From the NCBI GenBank assembly GCA_013398275.1, contig VZSE01015197.1:1236911-1300910 (forward strand): a stretch of DNA of 64,000 nt, written 5' to 3'. The position numbers were made by a program, and so were the translations under genes. Numbering within the stretch: the first letter of the stretch is position 1; each line of letters starts with the position of its first letter. Shown one piece after another: positions 13,724 to 25,694 of the stretch. Source of the DNA: Promerops cafer. Its lineage: Eukaryota > Chordata > Aves > Passeriformes > Nectariniidae. The notes below the pieces were generated by a model. The model was not told the origin of the DNA, ran no database searches, and saw only the letters and a list, made by a program, of their open reading frames with translations.

Positions 13724-16700
13724 CTTGTGATGTCAGGGTTAGAGGGCTCTAAAAGAAGAGTATTTTCCCAGCTTTTTTAGGGAGACTATACATGTGTAAT
13801 GGGTGTCATCTGAACCTATAAAAGATACATTTAGTGACAGATGGCTAATGGTGAGATGTACTAATGGTATCAACATCTGATTTGAGCAGTGGAAGAAGCA
13901 CCACTGCTGAGCAATTTTTGAACACCACCAAGCACTACTACCGATTCTTAAGTGAAAGGTGTGTTGGTAGGAGATAAGGAAGTTTGTGGAATTTTCAAAT
14001 TCAATGTGTAAGTAACATTCCTTTGATGTGTTCATGGCCAGAGTGTCTTCCTGTGAGGATTTGTTGAACAGTGAGGGAAGTTCATGTGTCTGAGTGTGAA
14101 GGGGAAATCCTTAAAGCAGTCATTCTGATTATTCCTCTGCATTTATATAAAACAAAAGTGAAAAATAGGATGGAAAAGTGAAGATGCTTGTGAAAACAAT
14201 TTAAAAAGCCAAGTTGATCTACTTAGAAAAGGGAGAGAAACCCCCAACAAATAAACAAAATAAAATTCCCCTTTATTTTGTTTATCTTTTTATTTACATG
14301 ATTGCTTAATGATAAAAATTATAACCACACATTTTTCTTCAATCTAAGCCTTTTCAGTGATCTTGGCTGTAAATGTCTGCTACTGATTAGGTCAATAAGA
14401 TATCAGAAATTTCCTTAGAAATATTTTGTGAATTCTTCTATTTTTGTAATAGGAAGATACTACTGATTTGTATTCAAAATCTGTTGACAAGTAGTCTATG
14501 CATTTCTATCCAGTAATAACTTGAAAGAAAACATTTGAAAGATATGAAAAAATCTAATTCACAAAAGAAAGTAGTAAAGTACATTTGGGTCTCAAAGTAT
14601 TTAATATACTAATACTGCGTAGTTGACTGTGTTTATTTCTTTCAGTTTAATTTTTGTATTCCTGCTGAAATCTCTGATTTTATTAGTTTTCAAAAAGTGA
14701 TAAAACATGAAAGTTTCGTTTTAATGGAAGAAAACTCAAAGCAGAAAGGCTTCAAAATTCTCATAAAAGTCTGGTTTTGGTACAGGAAATGGGACTTTCT
14801 GTTTCAGAGTACAGCCATCCTCATACACCTATTATTTTTCCTGAATTATTCTTTTCCTAGTTCAGCTCTTCTTTTTATGTCCATCATGCTGCTAAAAAAA
14901 CCCTGTTAAAAGTCTGTTTAAGGAAATGTTTTTCCTCTTTCTGGCAGAGGCTTACAGGGCTGTTTCCTAAACAATGCCCTCAGATACAGCCTGGATGTGA
15001 AAACTTCCTGCAGAGGCAGTTCACTTAAGGTTGAGGCTATCCTTAATTATAAGATGTTGTCAGCTCAGAAATTTCTCCAAGAAAGACCTCTAACTTTTAT
15101 AAGGCAAAGAAGCTTATGAGTTTTTAAATGGCCTTCAAAATCGAGGCAGAAAGTTAAAGAGAGCAAAAATTGCATCTTTCCTATATGGCATCCTTAACCC
15201 TTTTTTGTTGATGCATCCAGGACCTGAGGGGTTAACTTTCTAGCAAAGTTGTCTCACGCATCTTCTTTTTCTTAAGCCCTTTTTGTGGACCTTTATTGGG
15301 AAAGAGCTCGGTAAACAGCAAAGTGACAGTTAATCATTTCCTGATAGCGCACATCTCTCCTACAAGATCAACTCAAGCACACAATATCTGAAATCTCCCT
15401 TCTACACACACACACACACACACACAAAGAGAAAACGAAAAGCAAATAAGACCACCCCAAACACCAAATGCCAAACACAAATATCCTGGTTTCCAGACAA
15501 ATGCCATAGCAGAATGCATGGCCACTTCTTTATTTTTCAATTTTTGATCTTGGACTGGCTTTAAATGTTGGAAGAGGTACAAAACCAACTACTCAAACTG
15601 CCCCTTGAAAGAAGCATTCTTCAGAACAAGTGAACTCTTCCCCTAAAACTGTCCTGCTTAGAGATATTCAAAATAGAAAATAAAATAACATTTGCTAGCA
15701 AACTTTTGAATGAATCATGAACAAATGCTGCCCAGTCTAAACCTTGGAAAGAATTTAAGAATGACACAAAGTATGTAAAAACAACTACATCCTATCAAAT
15801 GTTTACATATGCAATGAAATGAAAAAATAACCAAAATCTAAAGAAAAAATTAAAATTCTGTTCTATTGTAATGAATTAAAGTGGATATTTTTGGCATTAG
15901 TTTGGACTTTTTTTTACCTTTCCATCCCAGAACCACTGCAAAATAACAATCCTCAAGTAAAATGCTCTTTCCTACTAAAATTCAGAACAGATATTTCTTA
16001 TGCATGCTGTTGCTTTGCAGAACTTCATTTGTTTAGACAAAACCAAACAAAACAGTAGAGCTTCTACAAGAAAGGTATCACAGTCAACTGTGAATAAACG
16101 GAGCCAAGGAATATCTGCTGCAATCATTTGTTTTAGTAGAAGTAGCATAATTGTGCCATAAACTCCTTCCTTATCCACTGCAGCACATTACATCTGTTTT
16201 ATGCTAATGTAGTTCCAAAGAAATCAATGATATTTATACTGACATAAAGCTGTGGTGAGTCATATTCTCAATTAGTGTCTTCAGTTTGAGAAGGAATATC
16301 AGATATTTTTCTTGATTTTCCAAAATTTAGCCTGTAATTTTGTTCACTGATTTCTAAGAAGCTAAAAGTTTAATTACATCTATAGGGCTTCAGAGCACCC
16401 CTTGAAAAATCATCAAAAGTTATTTTAGGCAGATTTAACATTTAAATTTGAATTATTGTGACTGCATAGATCTTTTGTTTCATTGGTATGTTCATAACAA
16501 GAGGCACTGATCTGTGACAGATTTTTTTAAGAATTATACATATGATCCATAGGAACCATAAAATGCCTGTGAAGTAGCATATCTGCTCAAAAAATGCTTA
16601 TCAACGATCCCAACGTAACTATCCTAACATATTGATGCTGCCATCAGTCAAATATATTATGTTCTTATTTTGATGGTAGAATTCAACTCCTCTTAGTTGA

Positions 16701-16747
16701 AATCATGTGCGAAGCCCCTGTCAGTTTAAATACAACATATAGGACTT
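13724..16747. other. Intergenic DNA, no gene recognised
   Basis: The sequence is AT-rich with only short unsupported open frames. A short AC microsatellite at 15,404-15,426 is the only clear structure. Confidence 0.55.
15404..15426. repeat. AC dinucleotide microsatellite
   Basis: There are about eleven and a half uninterrupted AC units. Confidence 0.9.
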
Positions 16748-17153
16748 CTAGAGACTAAGCTAAAGAAGGAGAGGCTGAGGGAGCTGGGGTTGTTCATCCT
16801 GGAGGAAAGGAGGCACAGGGGAGATCTTATCACCCTCTGCAACTGCCTGAAAGGAGGGTTTAGCCAGGTGGGAGGCAGCCCCTTCTCCCAGGCAGTAAGT
16901 GACAGGATGAGAGGACATGGCCTCAAACTGCACCAGGGGAGGTTCAGGTTGGATATTGGGAAGAATTTCTTCATGGAAAAGCTTGTTAAGCATTGGAACA
17001 GACTGCCCAGCAAGGTAGTGGAGCCACCATCTCTGAAAGTGTTCAAGAACTAGCTGGACGTGGCACTTACTGCCATGGTCTAATTGACAGGGTGGTGATC
17101 AGTCAGAGGTTGGACTTGATGATTTGCCATCCTAAATGATTCTATGATTCTTG
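16748..17153 (+). mobile_element. CR1 LINE, 3' end of ORF2 plus 3' UTR
   Basis: This is a 5'-truncated CR1 in plus orientation. An open stretch at 16,790-17,053 translates to the C-terminus of CR1 ORF2, with RFRLDIGKNFFMEK and HWNRLPSKVVEPPSLKVFK, which are hallmark CR1 motifs. The 3' UTR follows and ends with atgattctatgattctt. It has no reverse-transcriptase domain, so it is a dead copy. The open frame should not be called as a host gene. Confidence 0.95.
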
Positions 17154-18684
17154 ATTTTGAATCACTCAAAGTGGAAAAAATTGCAGATATTTCTTTTTGT
17201 ACAATTTTGTCTTTCTATTTTCAGTGGATTTTTTGTTATTTTTGTTTAAGTGAAAGAGGTTTCTTTAAAAGGTGGTGATCTGAACTTATGATGTGTGAGT
17301 GTTCAAAGGCTTACCAGAATAGTCAGATGCATTAGGCAGACAGGAATTTCAACAGATAATCTAAGGTAAACCTTGCCAGGATAGTTTTAAAGAGCTGGTT
17401 GTCTGCATTTAGTTTGATCAGAAATAACCAGAGACCTTGACTTAGCAGGCAGTTAATTCCTACAGATCTAATGGCAGAGAGCTCTTCATGCACATGGTAG
17501 ACTGTCACTCACACAAATTCAGGTTTTGGTTTATTCACACTAACATCCTGGATCCAGAGGTCCAAGATCAAAATTGCGTTTTGCAGCTTACTTGCATCAA
17601 TGTTTGTATCCATTGCAAACCATATCTATTTTGTAATGGGAAACGTGGCTATATAGAATTACTATTTCATTTTATTATTTTTCAAAACATAGAATGAAAG
17701 ACACAATGTATTATTATAGCTGAATTTTGTCCCTGGATTCCTGGGATTGAAAGCTTTGTCTGCTGTTTTTTGTTGTTTCTGCTGTAGATAACAGTAAATG
17801 ATATATCCTGGACATTATTTCTCAGTCTCCATGGACTTTTTTTACACAACTGTATCAACTGAATTTTTTACCACGCCTGAGACCAATACATATGTGTCCC
17901 TCTTTCATTACAGTAGAAATTCTATTACTTCAAATATATACATATAAAAAAATACACAGAAGATGGCTGCTGAATGAATTCATCAAATGGTGAATAAATA
18001 CTTGTGAGAACAAAGATATGATTTTCTGGCATTCTGATACTAGTCATTCTTTGTACAGGATGGGTAGCACTAAAAGCATCTTAAATAGCTCAGTTTGCCT
18101 TTCTGAAAAGATTTTGACAGTATTAATTACTTCTACTAACAGAAATTTCTGACACTTACATGACCTTCTGCTGCATATGAAAAAGGCTGTCATGGTTGGT
18201 GTACTGATATATGCAAGGAAAATCTGAGGAATTGAAATTAAATTAAACTAAGCAAATCTTAGCCTTAACATTACCAAGAAAGAATTTCCAATGACTTCAC
18301 CAAAACATAGATTATTCTACTTCTGCTGGGGGAGGGGGGATTTCTGTATGAAGAAATGAACTGCTTTGGAATGCAACAACAACATGCACTGATGACAAGA
18401 CAGAACCAGCCATGAGGAGCCAGCCTGGCTCACTGTTTCATTCATGTCTGAGGTGGTGAACACACACATGGAAGTCACCTCTTTGTGGTATGTTTGTAAG
18501 AGTGTCACTATTAATAATGTTACACCGGTATTAAAAAAAACCCACCTTAACCTACTGTAGCCACGTTGGCATAACAAGATGCAACGTTCAAGTGGTTGGC
18601 ACAAAATTGCCATTCTTAGAATAAGAGCCAACAAAAGTTTCTAGAACAGCAGCAATGGAATATCTCTTAGCTTGTTGCTAAACA

Positions 18685-18724
<40 letters not shown>

Positions 18725-20331
18725 CCCATGAAAATAAAAAAAAAGGAAAATATAGATTAAATAGTTGAAATTTAAACAAACTATGATGGCACAGCGAGCT
18801 GCTGTTTTCACACGTGTTTATAGCTATGGTCCTTTGAACTGATTATCTACAGTACCAGGCTATTTTACCTGTTTAATGTTTCTTTTCCTCTCTTTGTCTC
18901 CCTTACTTACTCTATTTCTTTAAATGTTCAGCTTTAGTTAGATTTCAAACCCTCAGTTTCGCACTTACCTCCTACCACTCCTTCCAAGTGGCCATTTTGT
19001 CTCTGATGGAAAATAAAGTTATTCCAGCATCTTGGAGAGAATGCACAGAACATTTTTGAGATTCATATGAAAAAGTGCATAGGCTGTTAAGGATCTTTCT
19101 TTTAATACATTATGGCAAATACACTCCCAGCACAAGATAAGGAGATTTGTTACCATTACAAGGTATTTCAGTTCACAGAGAGAATAAAATAATCCACCCC
19201 GAAGAGCTGTGTTCTGGGTGATTACATTTTGACCTCAATTCCTGCAATATTCCCTAGTGTCTTTGTCCATACAATAACATTTCCTCTGCTGGGATCTAGG
19301 CGAACACCACCTAAAATTAGATTTTTCTATTGATTTTTATGGACATCTGCTTCTTAAAATCAGTTGTTGTTACTTCTAAAAAAAAAAAATTCCATGCTCA
19401 CTGTTTGCTATAATATATTTTGAAGAGCATATTGGAGAAATCGCACAATGTTAAACTGCACGTTTAACCACATAGAGACTCAGTAATACTCATAAAAGAA
19501 CACAAATCCTTATAATCCATTGCTGTGCTACAATTTTTTCTCTCATTTTATTTTTACAGGATGCAAACTTCTGGTTGCTAAGAAAGTTAGCTTTAAAAAC
19601 AGTATTTAAGGTATATTTGTGACCCCCATAAAACTGTGTAAAAATGTTTGTGTTATTCAAAATGGAGGGGAAGGATTGCTGTCATTATATGATAAATGTA
19701 ATAAACAGAAACAATACACGGGCAAGGCACTGTCAATAAGCACCCAAAGTGAGCAGAGAGAATTTTTCTCCTATAAATTTCCTGAGACAGAGAGGCAACC
19801 ACAGGCTGCACAGAACCCCAAAAGCTCCCCATAGGCTGTGCAGGTGCTGGCAGCCTCCTGCTGTATAGCCCCACTCCTTCTCTTGTATTAATACACACTT
19901 TTTTCAGGGATGCTTTGCAAACCTTTAATTATTGCAGAATAATTTTGGACAATGCAAGATTTTTCACTCCAGAGCAACAGTTACTAGGTCAGAAACCAGC
20001 ATGCAGGTGAATTTAATATTCCTTTTTTAAACTTATTTTTAATGCTGGAAACTGTATATCTTGCAGGCATGAAGCAACAACACCAGAGGTTCTAAGGAAC
20101 AGTCTTCTGAGCTGTGGACTAATGAGCAGCTGTTGCCTTAATTTACACAAACAGATGAAAAATCACACCAAAACTTTCAGAAAAAATGAGAATTCCAGTG
20201 ACACTGCTGCTACCCGCAGGAGCAGCTTGTGTTAGCCCTTGAAACTTCACAGTTACTTGCTATTTATGAAAAACTTTGAATCTGCAGAGCATTTAATCAT
20301 ATAGGCAGTAAAGCCTGATAGAAGATCTACA
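17154..20331. other. Intergenic DNA, no gene recognised
   Basis: No supported gene. It contains the 38-base A run at 18,686-18,723 and scattered short frames on both strands without recognisable domains. Confidence 0.55.
18686..18723 (+). repeat. 38-base poly(A) run
   Basis: This is an uninterrupted A tract after ...gttgctaaacac. It could be a microsatellite, or the tail of a retrocopy on the plus strand, but I see no AATAAA within the expected 10-30 bases upstream and no recognised coding remnant. Confidence 0.9.
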
Positions 20332-20408
20332 GGACTCACAGGATCATGAAATTGTTGGGGTTGGAAGAGACCTCTGAAGATCATGTAGTCATACCCCTGT
20401 TCACCAAA
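20332..20408 (-). mobile_element. CR1 LINE 3' end fragment
   Basis: The text caggatcatgaaattgttgg, then ggttggaagagacctctgaa and gatcatgtagtc, is the reverse of a CR1 3' UTR. The terminal repeat itself is eroded to a single gatcatgaa. Confidence 0.8.
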
Positions 20409-23400
20409 CTCAGGATTCAGGAAGGCTCTGAAGTTCAGATAGAGCAGTTTTAATTGGAAGCAACTAAAGGTTTTTATTCAGGCTCTGTTACTCAAATGTG
20501 AAAGACATCTTTCTGGAAAAATATCCTAATGGACAAGAAAAACTCTGGCTGAGAAGGAGTGAGTCACTCTCCAGCTGCCACAGCAATGAGAGAAAGTCCG
20601 TCTGAAAATCCTCAGTTAGAGAGTCCTAGAATGGAAACCAAGAAGAAAGACAATTTTCCTTATCCTAATTTAGCGAAATCCACCTCAGAAGTATAATCAC
20701 TTTGAGCTTGTCTACAAGACTTTAAGCTTGTATTTATGTGATGAGCACTACTATGCTGATGCTTGCACGTTGATTGGTATTGCCCCAGTAGAGAATGCAT
20801 CTTTCTCAACTCACCTAGATGTCAATAAAGATGACAACTGTATTCTCACAAAAGAGTTGTTTTTGGGTTGGTTGGTTTTGTTGGGGTTTTTTTGTTCAGA
20901 CAACTAACTGGTGTCTGAAGTCAGTGACAGCCTGTGATGCAGCATAACACAGAAAACAAACTGAGGACCTATTACCTTGTTGTTAAACTCAGTTAGCAGA
21001 CATATCTAGATGGGCCAGAAAGTTCTTAATAACATGCATTTTATTGCCCCCTGGATCTACAACACAGACACAGGTGATCCCATAACTCCCAATATATTTA
21101 AGGTAGCGGGCCACAGGCTGAGGACATCCCCCCCATCTCCTGTTCTGCTCTGTCTCTGTGAAGCTCTGCACTGCCACTTACAGTTAGTGAAGGATATTTT
21201 GGTGAGGGAGAGTATTTGGGTTTAAAAGCATTCCCTGCTGCTGCTGGCCTCATTTGTATTTCAGCTCCAGCTCAGTATTCTGAAGATATTCTCAATTAGG
21301 AAGCATTACTAAATCTGAGTTTTTAAAGAAAGATCTGCAACACCAGTGGAAATTTGCAAGTGACATTTGTGAACTAAATAATGTATTAGCTACTGTATGT
21401 GAAGCACTGGGAATTGCCATTCTGTGTTCTGCTCAGCAGACTTACATGTACATAGTAAATGCTAAGGACTAGGATCTAAAACCACACAAATTTGTATTAT
21501 AGGCCTGTTGGTAAGCAATCAAGAAGCTGGAATGATGACATAACATCCAGATTGACCATTCAAAGCAGGTCCATGTGTTTTATTTACGAGGAATGAGGAC
21601 ATTTGTGAACTTAAGCCTGTAGGTTGGCTGTAAATTCTACACAGACTGACACTCCATTTTGGATGCATGAAAGCAGGTACTGTAAGAATTCTCTTCCAGC
21701 GAAAATGCAACCAGGTTTTCCATTTTCTTTTCTTTTTTTTTTTTTAAAGGTTGGGGTGGCTGAGAGGAATTGGTGGAGGAGTGGAGGGGAACATACCCTG
21801 AATACCAAACTTAATTGTAAAATCTCTACTGCTAATATTCAGCACCGAAAATACCAGTTATAAAAATAAAGATGTGCCCAAGAATAGCTGGAACTGTGGC
21901 CAGAGGGCACACACTGACCCTCAAACATGGGGCCAAACCCTTATGGGTTACAACACAGGGAGACTAACCAGGTCTTAGGAATGCTCAGAGGCCACACAGA
22001 ATTCCTGAATGAGGTTAGGTAATCACAAAAAGATGATGATGATGATGAGGTGATAAATGTAGAATGCACGTCTTCCACAGGGCAGCCCAAGAGCCAAGAG
22101 AGAAGCCTAAAAAGATTTCAGTGTTGTGAAATTCTATTTACCACAACTCCTTCCCTATCCTAAAGCAATGGCAGCATGACTGCTATCTCAGCAGTGGAGC
22201 TGTAAATGATTACTTTAGGAGCCATCTTGGAGAGAGTTGAAGGAATCACTTCTTTTTTTTTTTGCGTAACCAGAAGAAACCTCAAGCGAAGTGTGGAGTG
22301 GCCCCAGACTCCCCAGTGGACAGCAATCTTTGTGTGGCTGCTAACCATTTTTTTCTCCCCTAGAAGACATTGAAACATTTCTCTGAAGGAAAAGCAGATT
22401 TGAGAAGCTGTCACAGCAGCTCCTACTTTACTGTGAAGGGAAATCCTTAAAAAAAGCTGGGCTGAAGTCTCAAGCATAGAAAACTCTCCTCCCCAGTCTG
22501 GCCAGTACTGCTGCCACGAGCCCGTAATTGCTGCAATCTGCAAGTTTGGTATTGAGGGGAACCAATGAAAAACATCATCCAGGGATGTGTAGTTGCTGAG
22601 TGAGGAGAATACATAAGCCCAAATTGCTGGAAGAGCAAAAATAGTCCCGTTCTCATAAATGAAGTATTTTTTCCTGAGGATTTTCAAGTAGGCTTGAAAA
22701 CCTATTACTCAAAGGTTTGAAAACTTCATCAGTAAGTCATGACTAAATGTCTCTATTTGCATGAACACACACAATCAAAACGAAAATTATTTAAGCTTAA
22801 TCTACAGTATTATACCAGTTAAGTGAAAATTATTTCTGTGAAAGTTTTGAACATGCACTAGATGACACATCCATCTTAAAAAAGAATCTGAAAACCTCAT
22901 TTTTAGTGGATTTTATGCACTTACCCCTTTTGAATTTAATAACTTCTTTCTTGATTACAAGCTTATCATAAAAGATAAAGCAACCAAGTAAGAGCACGAT
23001 ATATCTGCAGTTAGTGCAAATGGTAATTGAATTCTCCTGGATAAGGATTTTCAAGAAACTCCTAGCTTGCATGGCTATGCCTTTTATTAGGGAAACTAGA
23101 TGAAAGTTGAATATTACCTTTTAAATTCTGTAGCTTATTCAGGAAATCCATCTCCACTTTAATTGCACTTTCCTCTGTGAGGTAAAAACATTATTTTAGA
23201 GTTCTTAGAATTTGAAGGTATTTTAGGGTTTAATTTTATTTGAAAACACAAACATGACAAATACCCCATCCTTCAAGATGCATGGATCTCCAAAATTTGG
23301 AAATTAACTGTGATAGAAGTCTAAATATGTAAATCTTTTTTCATGAAAGCTATTAAGACTACAAGTTATTGTGAGGCTATTTATGGTAGTCTAAGCGCTA

Positions 23401-25229
23401 GTGAACAGGAAATATAGGGTCATTTACATTTTATAACTCACTTTGTTAACATGCAGGAAGGCAGGATGCAGCCACTCTATGTCCCCAGTTTTTAAGGGGA
23501 AAATGTGATGGAAGGAAGTGCTGTCCTTGAAATAAATACATAAAGCCCTTTCCTTAATCTTGAAGGAGGAAAGCTTATTCAAAATGTGAATATAGATTTT
23601 AGCCCTTAAGAGTTTAAAAATGGTTTTGATTTTCCAGAATAGCAACACCAAACATAAGTATTTACTTATGACATTGCTACAATTGCTTCCCACAACTGTA
23701 AATTGTTGCAGAATACTGAGAAAATAGCTCATTTTGGGATAAACACAGCACTAAGGCTTACTGTAACAGAAACGTATTATCAATTTGCCCAGACTATTCA
23801 ATATGAATAGTTTCTTCAAGACCAAGCACGGCTTAGTAAAATAGAAATGTTTAATAGAAAACAAGCACCCAGATCTTCTATAGCCTTATCATTTTGTACT
23901 TGCACTTCATGAAGTCATGCAACTGCAGCCTTCATTCCCCTCATGAGATCCATGTGTATTTCTATGTTTTGAATGAGCTCTTGCCATCCTTGCAGGAGTG
24001 GTTACTTCCATTAGAATTCATTTGGCATTGAGTGCTCTCATTTTTTGTCTTTCTGAAACAGAAAAATGGCAAACAATCTGCATTTTGACTTAGTGACTGA
24101 TTTATGAGAAAGATCATTGGGGTGAGTATGCTGAAACATAAATCTCTGAAGAGACTCAGCACTTGGTAGTCTGAGGGGAACAGACCTCACACTTCCAAGC
24201 CCAGTCAGCAAATGCTGACTTGCAGAGCTGTCTCCTGCCCTGCAGCTGAGTGTTCTGCAATAAACACCATGGGATGAGCATGACAGCATTTAACAACTGC
24301 TTTGCAAAATACAGTAATTACACAATATAGTAAGTGGAAAAGAATCAAGTTTTGGTCATCCATCCTTGCTCTTTGTTTGGTGGAGGAGTGGGAGATCAGG
24401 CAGTAATTACATTTCTAGTAATGACTTAACCCAGCCATAAGCATCACACTTATGGTCAGCTGAATTGTATCGAGTCACACATAATTTACAAGCACTGCTA
24501 AACAAATGAACTAAAATCCCCTCTGTCAGCAGAAAATACTTTCATCACCTGGTTAAGAAGAAAAGACTAATTACAGGTAGACATGGCCTTGCTATAATTC
24601 TTAGAGATGCTATTCAGGTTTTGCTTTGAATTAGCTCACTTCTATCTGACTCTGACATAAAATAAAAGCTTTATGTGTTGAGGGAAATTAGAACACCCTG
24701 TTAGATACTCCAGAAGCCTGGCCAGAAAAACTCTTGTGCTCAGACACCGATGTGTTTTTCTCTCAAACTCTTTCAGCATAGAATACTGAAAAACTTAGAA
24801 CAATAGTGACATAGTAGCACTTCAAAGGCAACACAGGCCTGGATAATGGGGGGCAGAGGGAGAGAGGGGAATTTGCCCCAAGCAAAGGATGCAAAGTCTT
24901 CAGAAACCAACAGATTTTGACTTAGATAATTTCTATATTGTTGTAATGTAACTAAAATGGATGCATACACCCCATATCCTGAATAAACTGCTACATTAAC
25001 ATAACTGTCACCTCTAATATCAGCAATTGAGAGCTCTTTTTCAATTGTTAGCATCTTAAAAACAAGCAGCAATTTGAACTGAAATCTTCAAAACTACAAC
25101 ACACACCTTGCTGTTCTGCATCTAATGTGTAACGCACCACAACTGCCAACATTTTCAGTTTTTGAATCCAAGGGTACACTGTGCATACTTGCAATCTTAA
25201 AAATTCCACTTCACTCACAGCAAATACTG
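20409..25229. other. Intergenic DNA between a CR1 scrap and the RTTN 3' end
   Basis: No gene recognised. A 175-codon open frame lies on the minus strand at 22,160-22,687, without a known domain. A GAT run of about four to five units is at about 22,034-22,047. A T/G-rich simple stretch is at 20,855-20,898. Confidence 0.5.
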
Positions 25230-25611
25230 ATCTCAGTTAAAAATCCCTTTATTAAGAACAATCCAAACCAGAAATTCTAATACTTTACAGTAACAATTTC
25301 AATGCATAATTTAAGAAAATTACTCATTTTTCAAATCTTTTCCTCTGTACATTCTTTCTTTTGTGTACATACTTTACACAGTAGCATAATTATAATTTCC
25401 CATTGGGATTACAGTACAAATAGTTTGAACCCGATATAGTGCAATTTCTTTGGTTCAAAGTGCTGAACTCCTTCCTCAAAGGCTTCAAAAATTTCTTCCA
25501 CAGCAGATCTGTTGCTGCCACAGATCTGTGAATCAGAAGCTATTTCTTCAAATTTCAGGCTCTCATTGAACAAGCTACTCAATTTCAACATGAGAAGTTG
25601 ACTGATGACCA
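25230..25611 (-). other. RTTN: RTTN 3' untranslated region
   Basis: About 380 bases follow the TAA stop, up to about 20 bases past the AATAAA signal. The first part keeps an open frame in another register (25,409-25,618), which I treat as chance. The exact cleavage site is inferred. Confidence 0.7.
25248..25253 (-). terminator. RTTN: Polyadenylation signal AATAAA for RTTN
   Basis: Plus-strand tttatt reads AATAAA on the minus strand, about 360 bases after the stop. It is the first canonical hexamer downstream of the coding end. Cleavage is expected at about 25,230. Confidence 0.7.
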
Positions 25612-25694
25612 TTAACAATCAAGAAGTTGCACTATAGTCTCTAAGCATTTTACATGATAGGCATGTAGTTCATTTTCCTCTGGCTGTGGAGAAC
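25612..25694 (-). CDS. RTTN: RTTN terminal coding exon (residues 767-793 and stop)
   Basis: This exon has 83 coding nt. Two bases complete a Ser codon. The acceptor is ttttttccTTTCAG. The frame ends in an AYHVKCLETIVQLLDC helix and a TAA at 25,612-25,614. The family usually ends with a similar KCLENLVQLL helix, so the C-terminus is complete. Confidence 0.93.

Noticed and set aside
16726..17053. Open frames of up to 106 codons on both strands
   Set aside because: These are the CR1 ORF2 C-terminus and its antisense.
25409..25618. 69-codon minus-strand open frame
   Set aside because: It overlaps the RTTN stop and 3' UTR in another frame, and the apparent start is not a proper ATG context.
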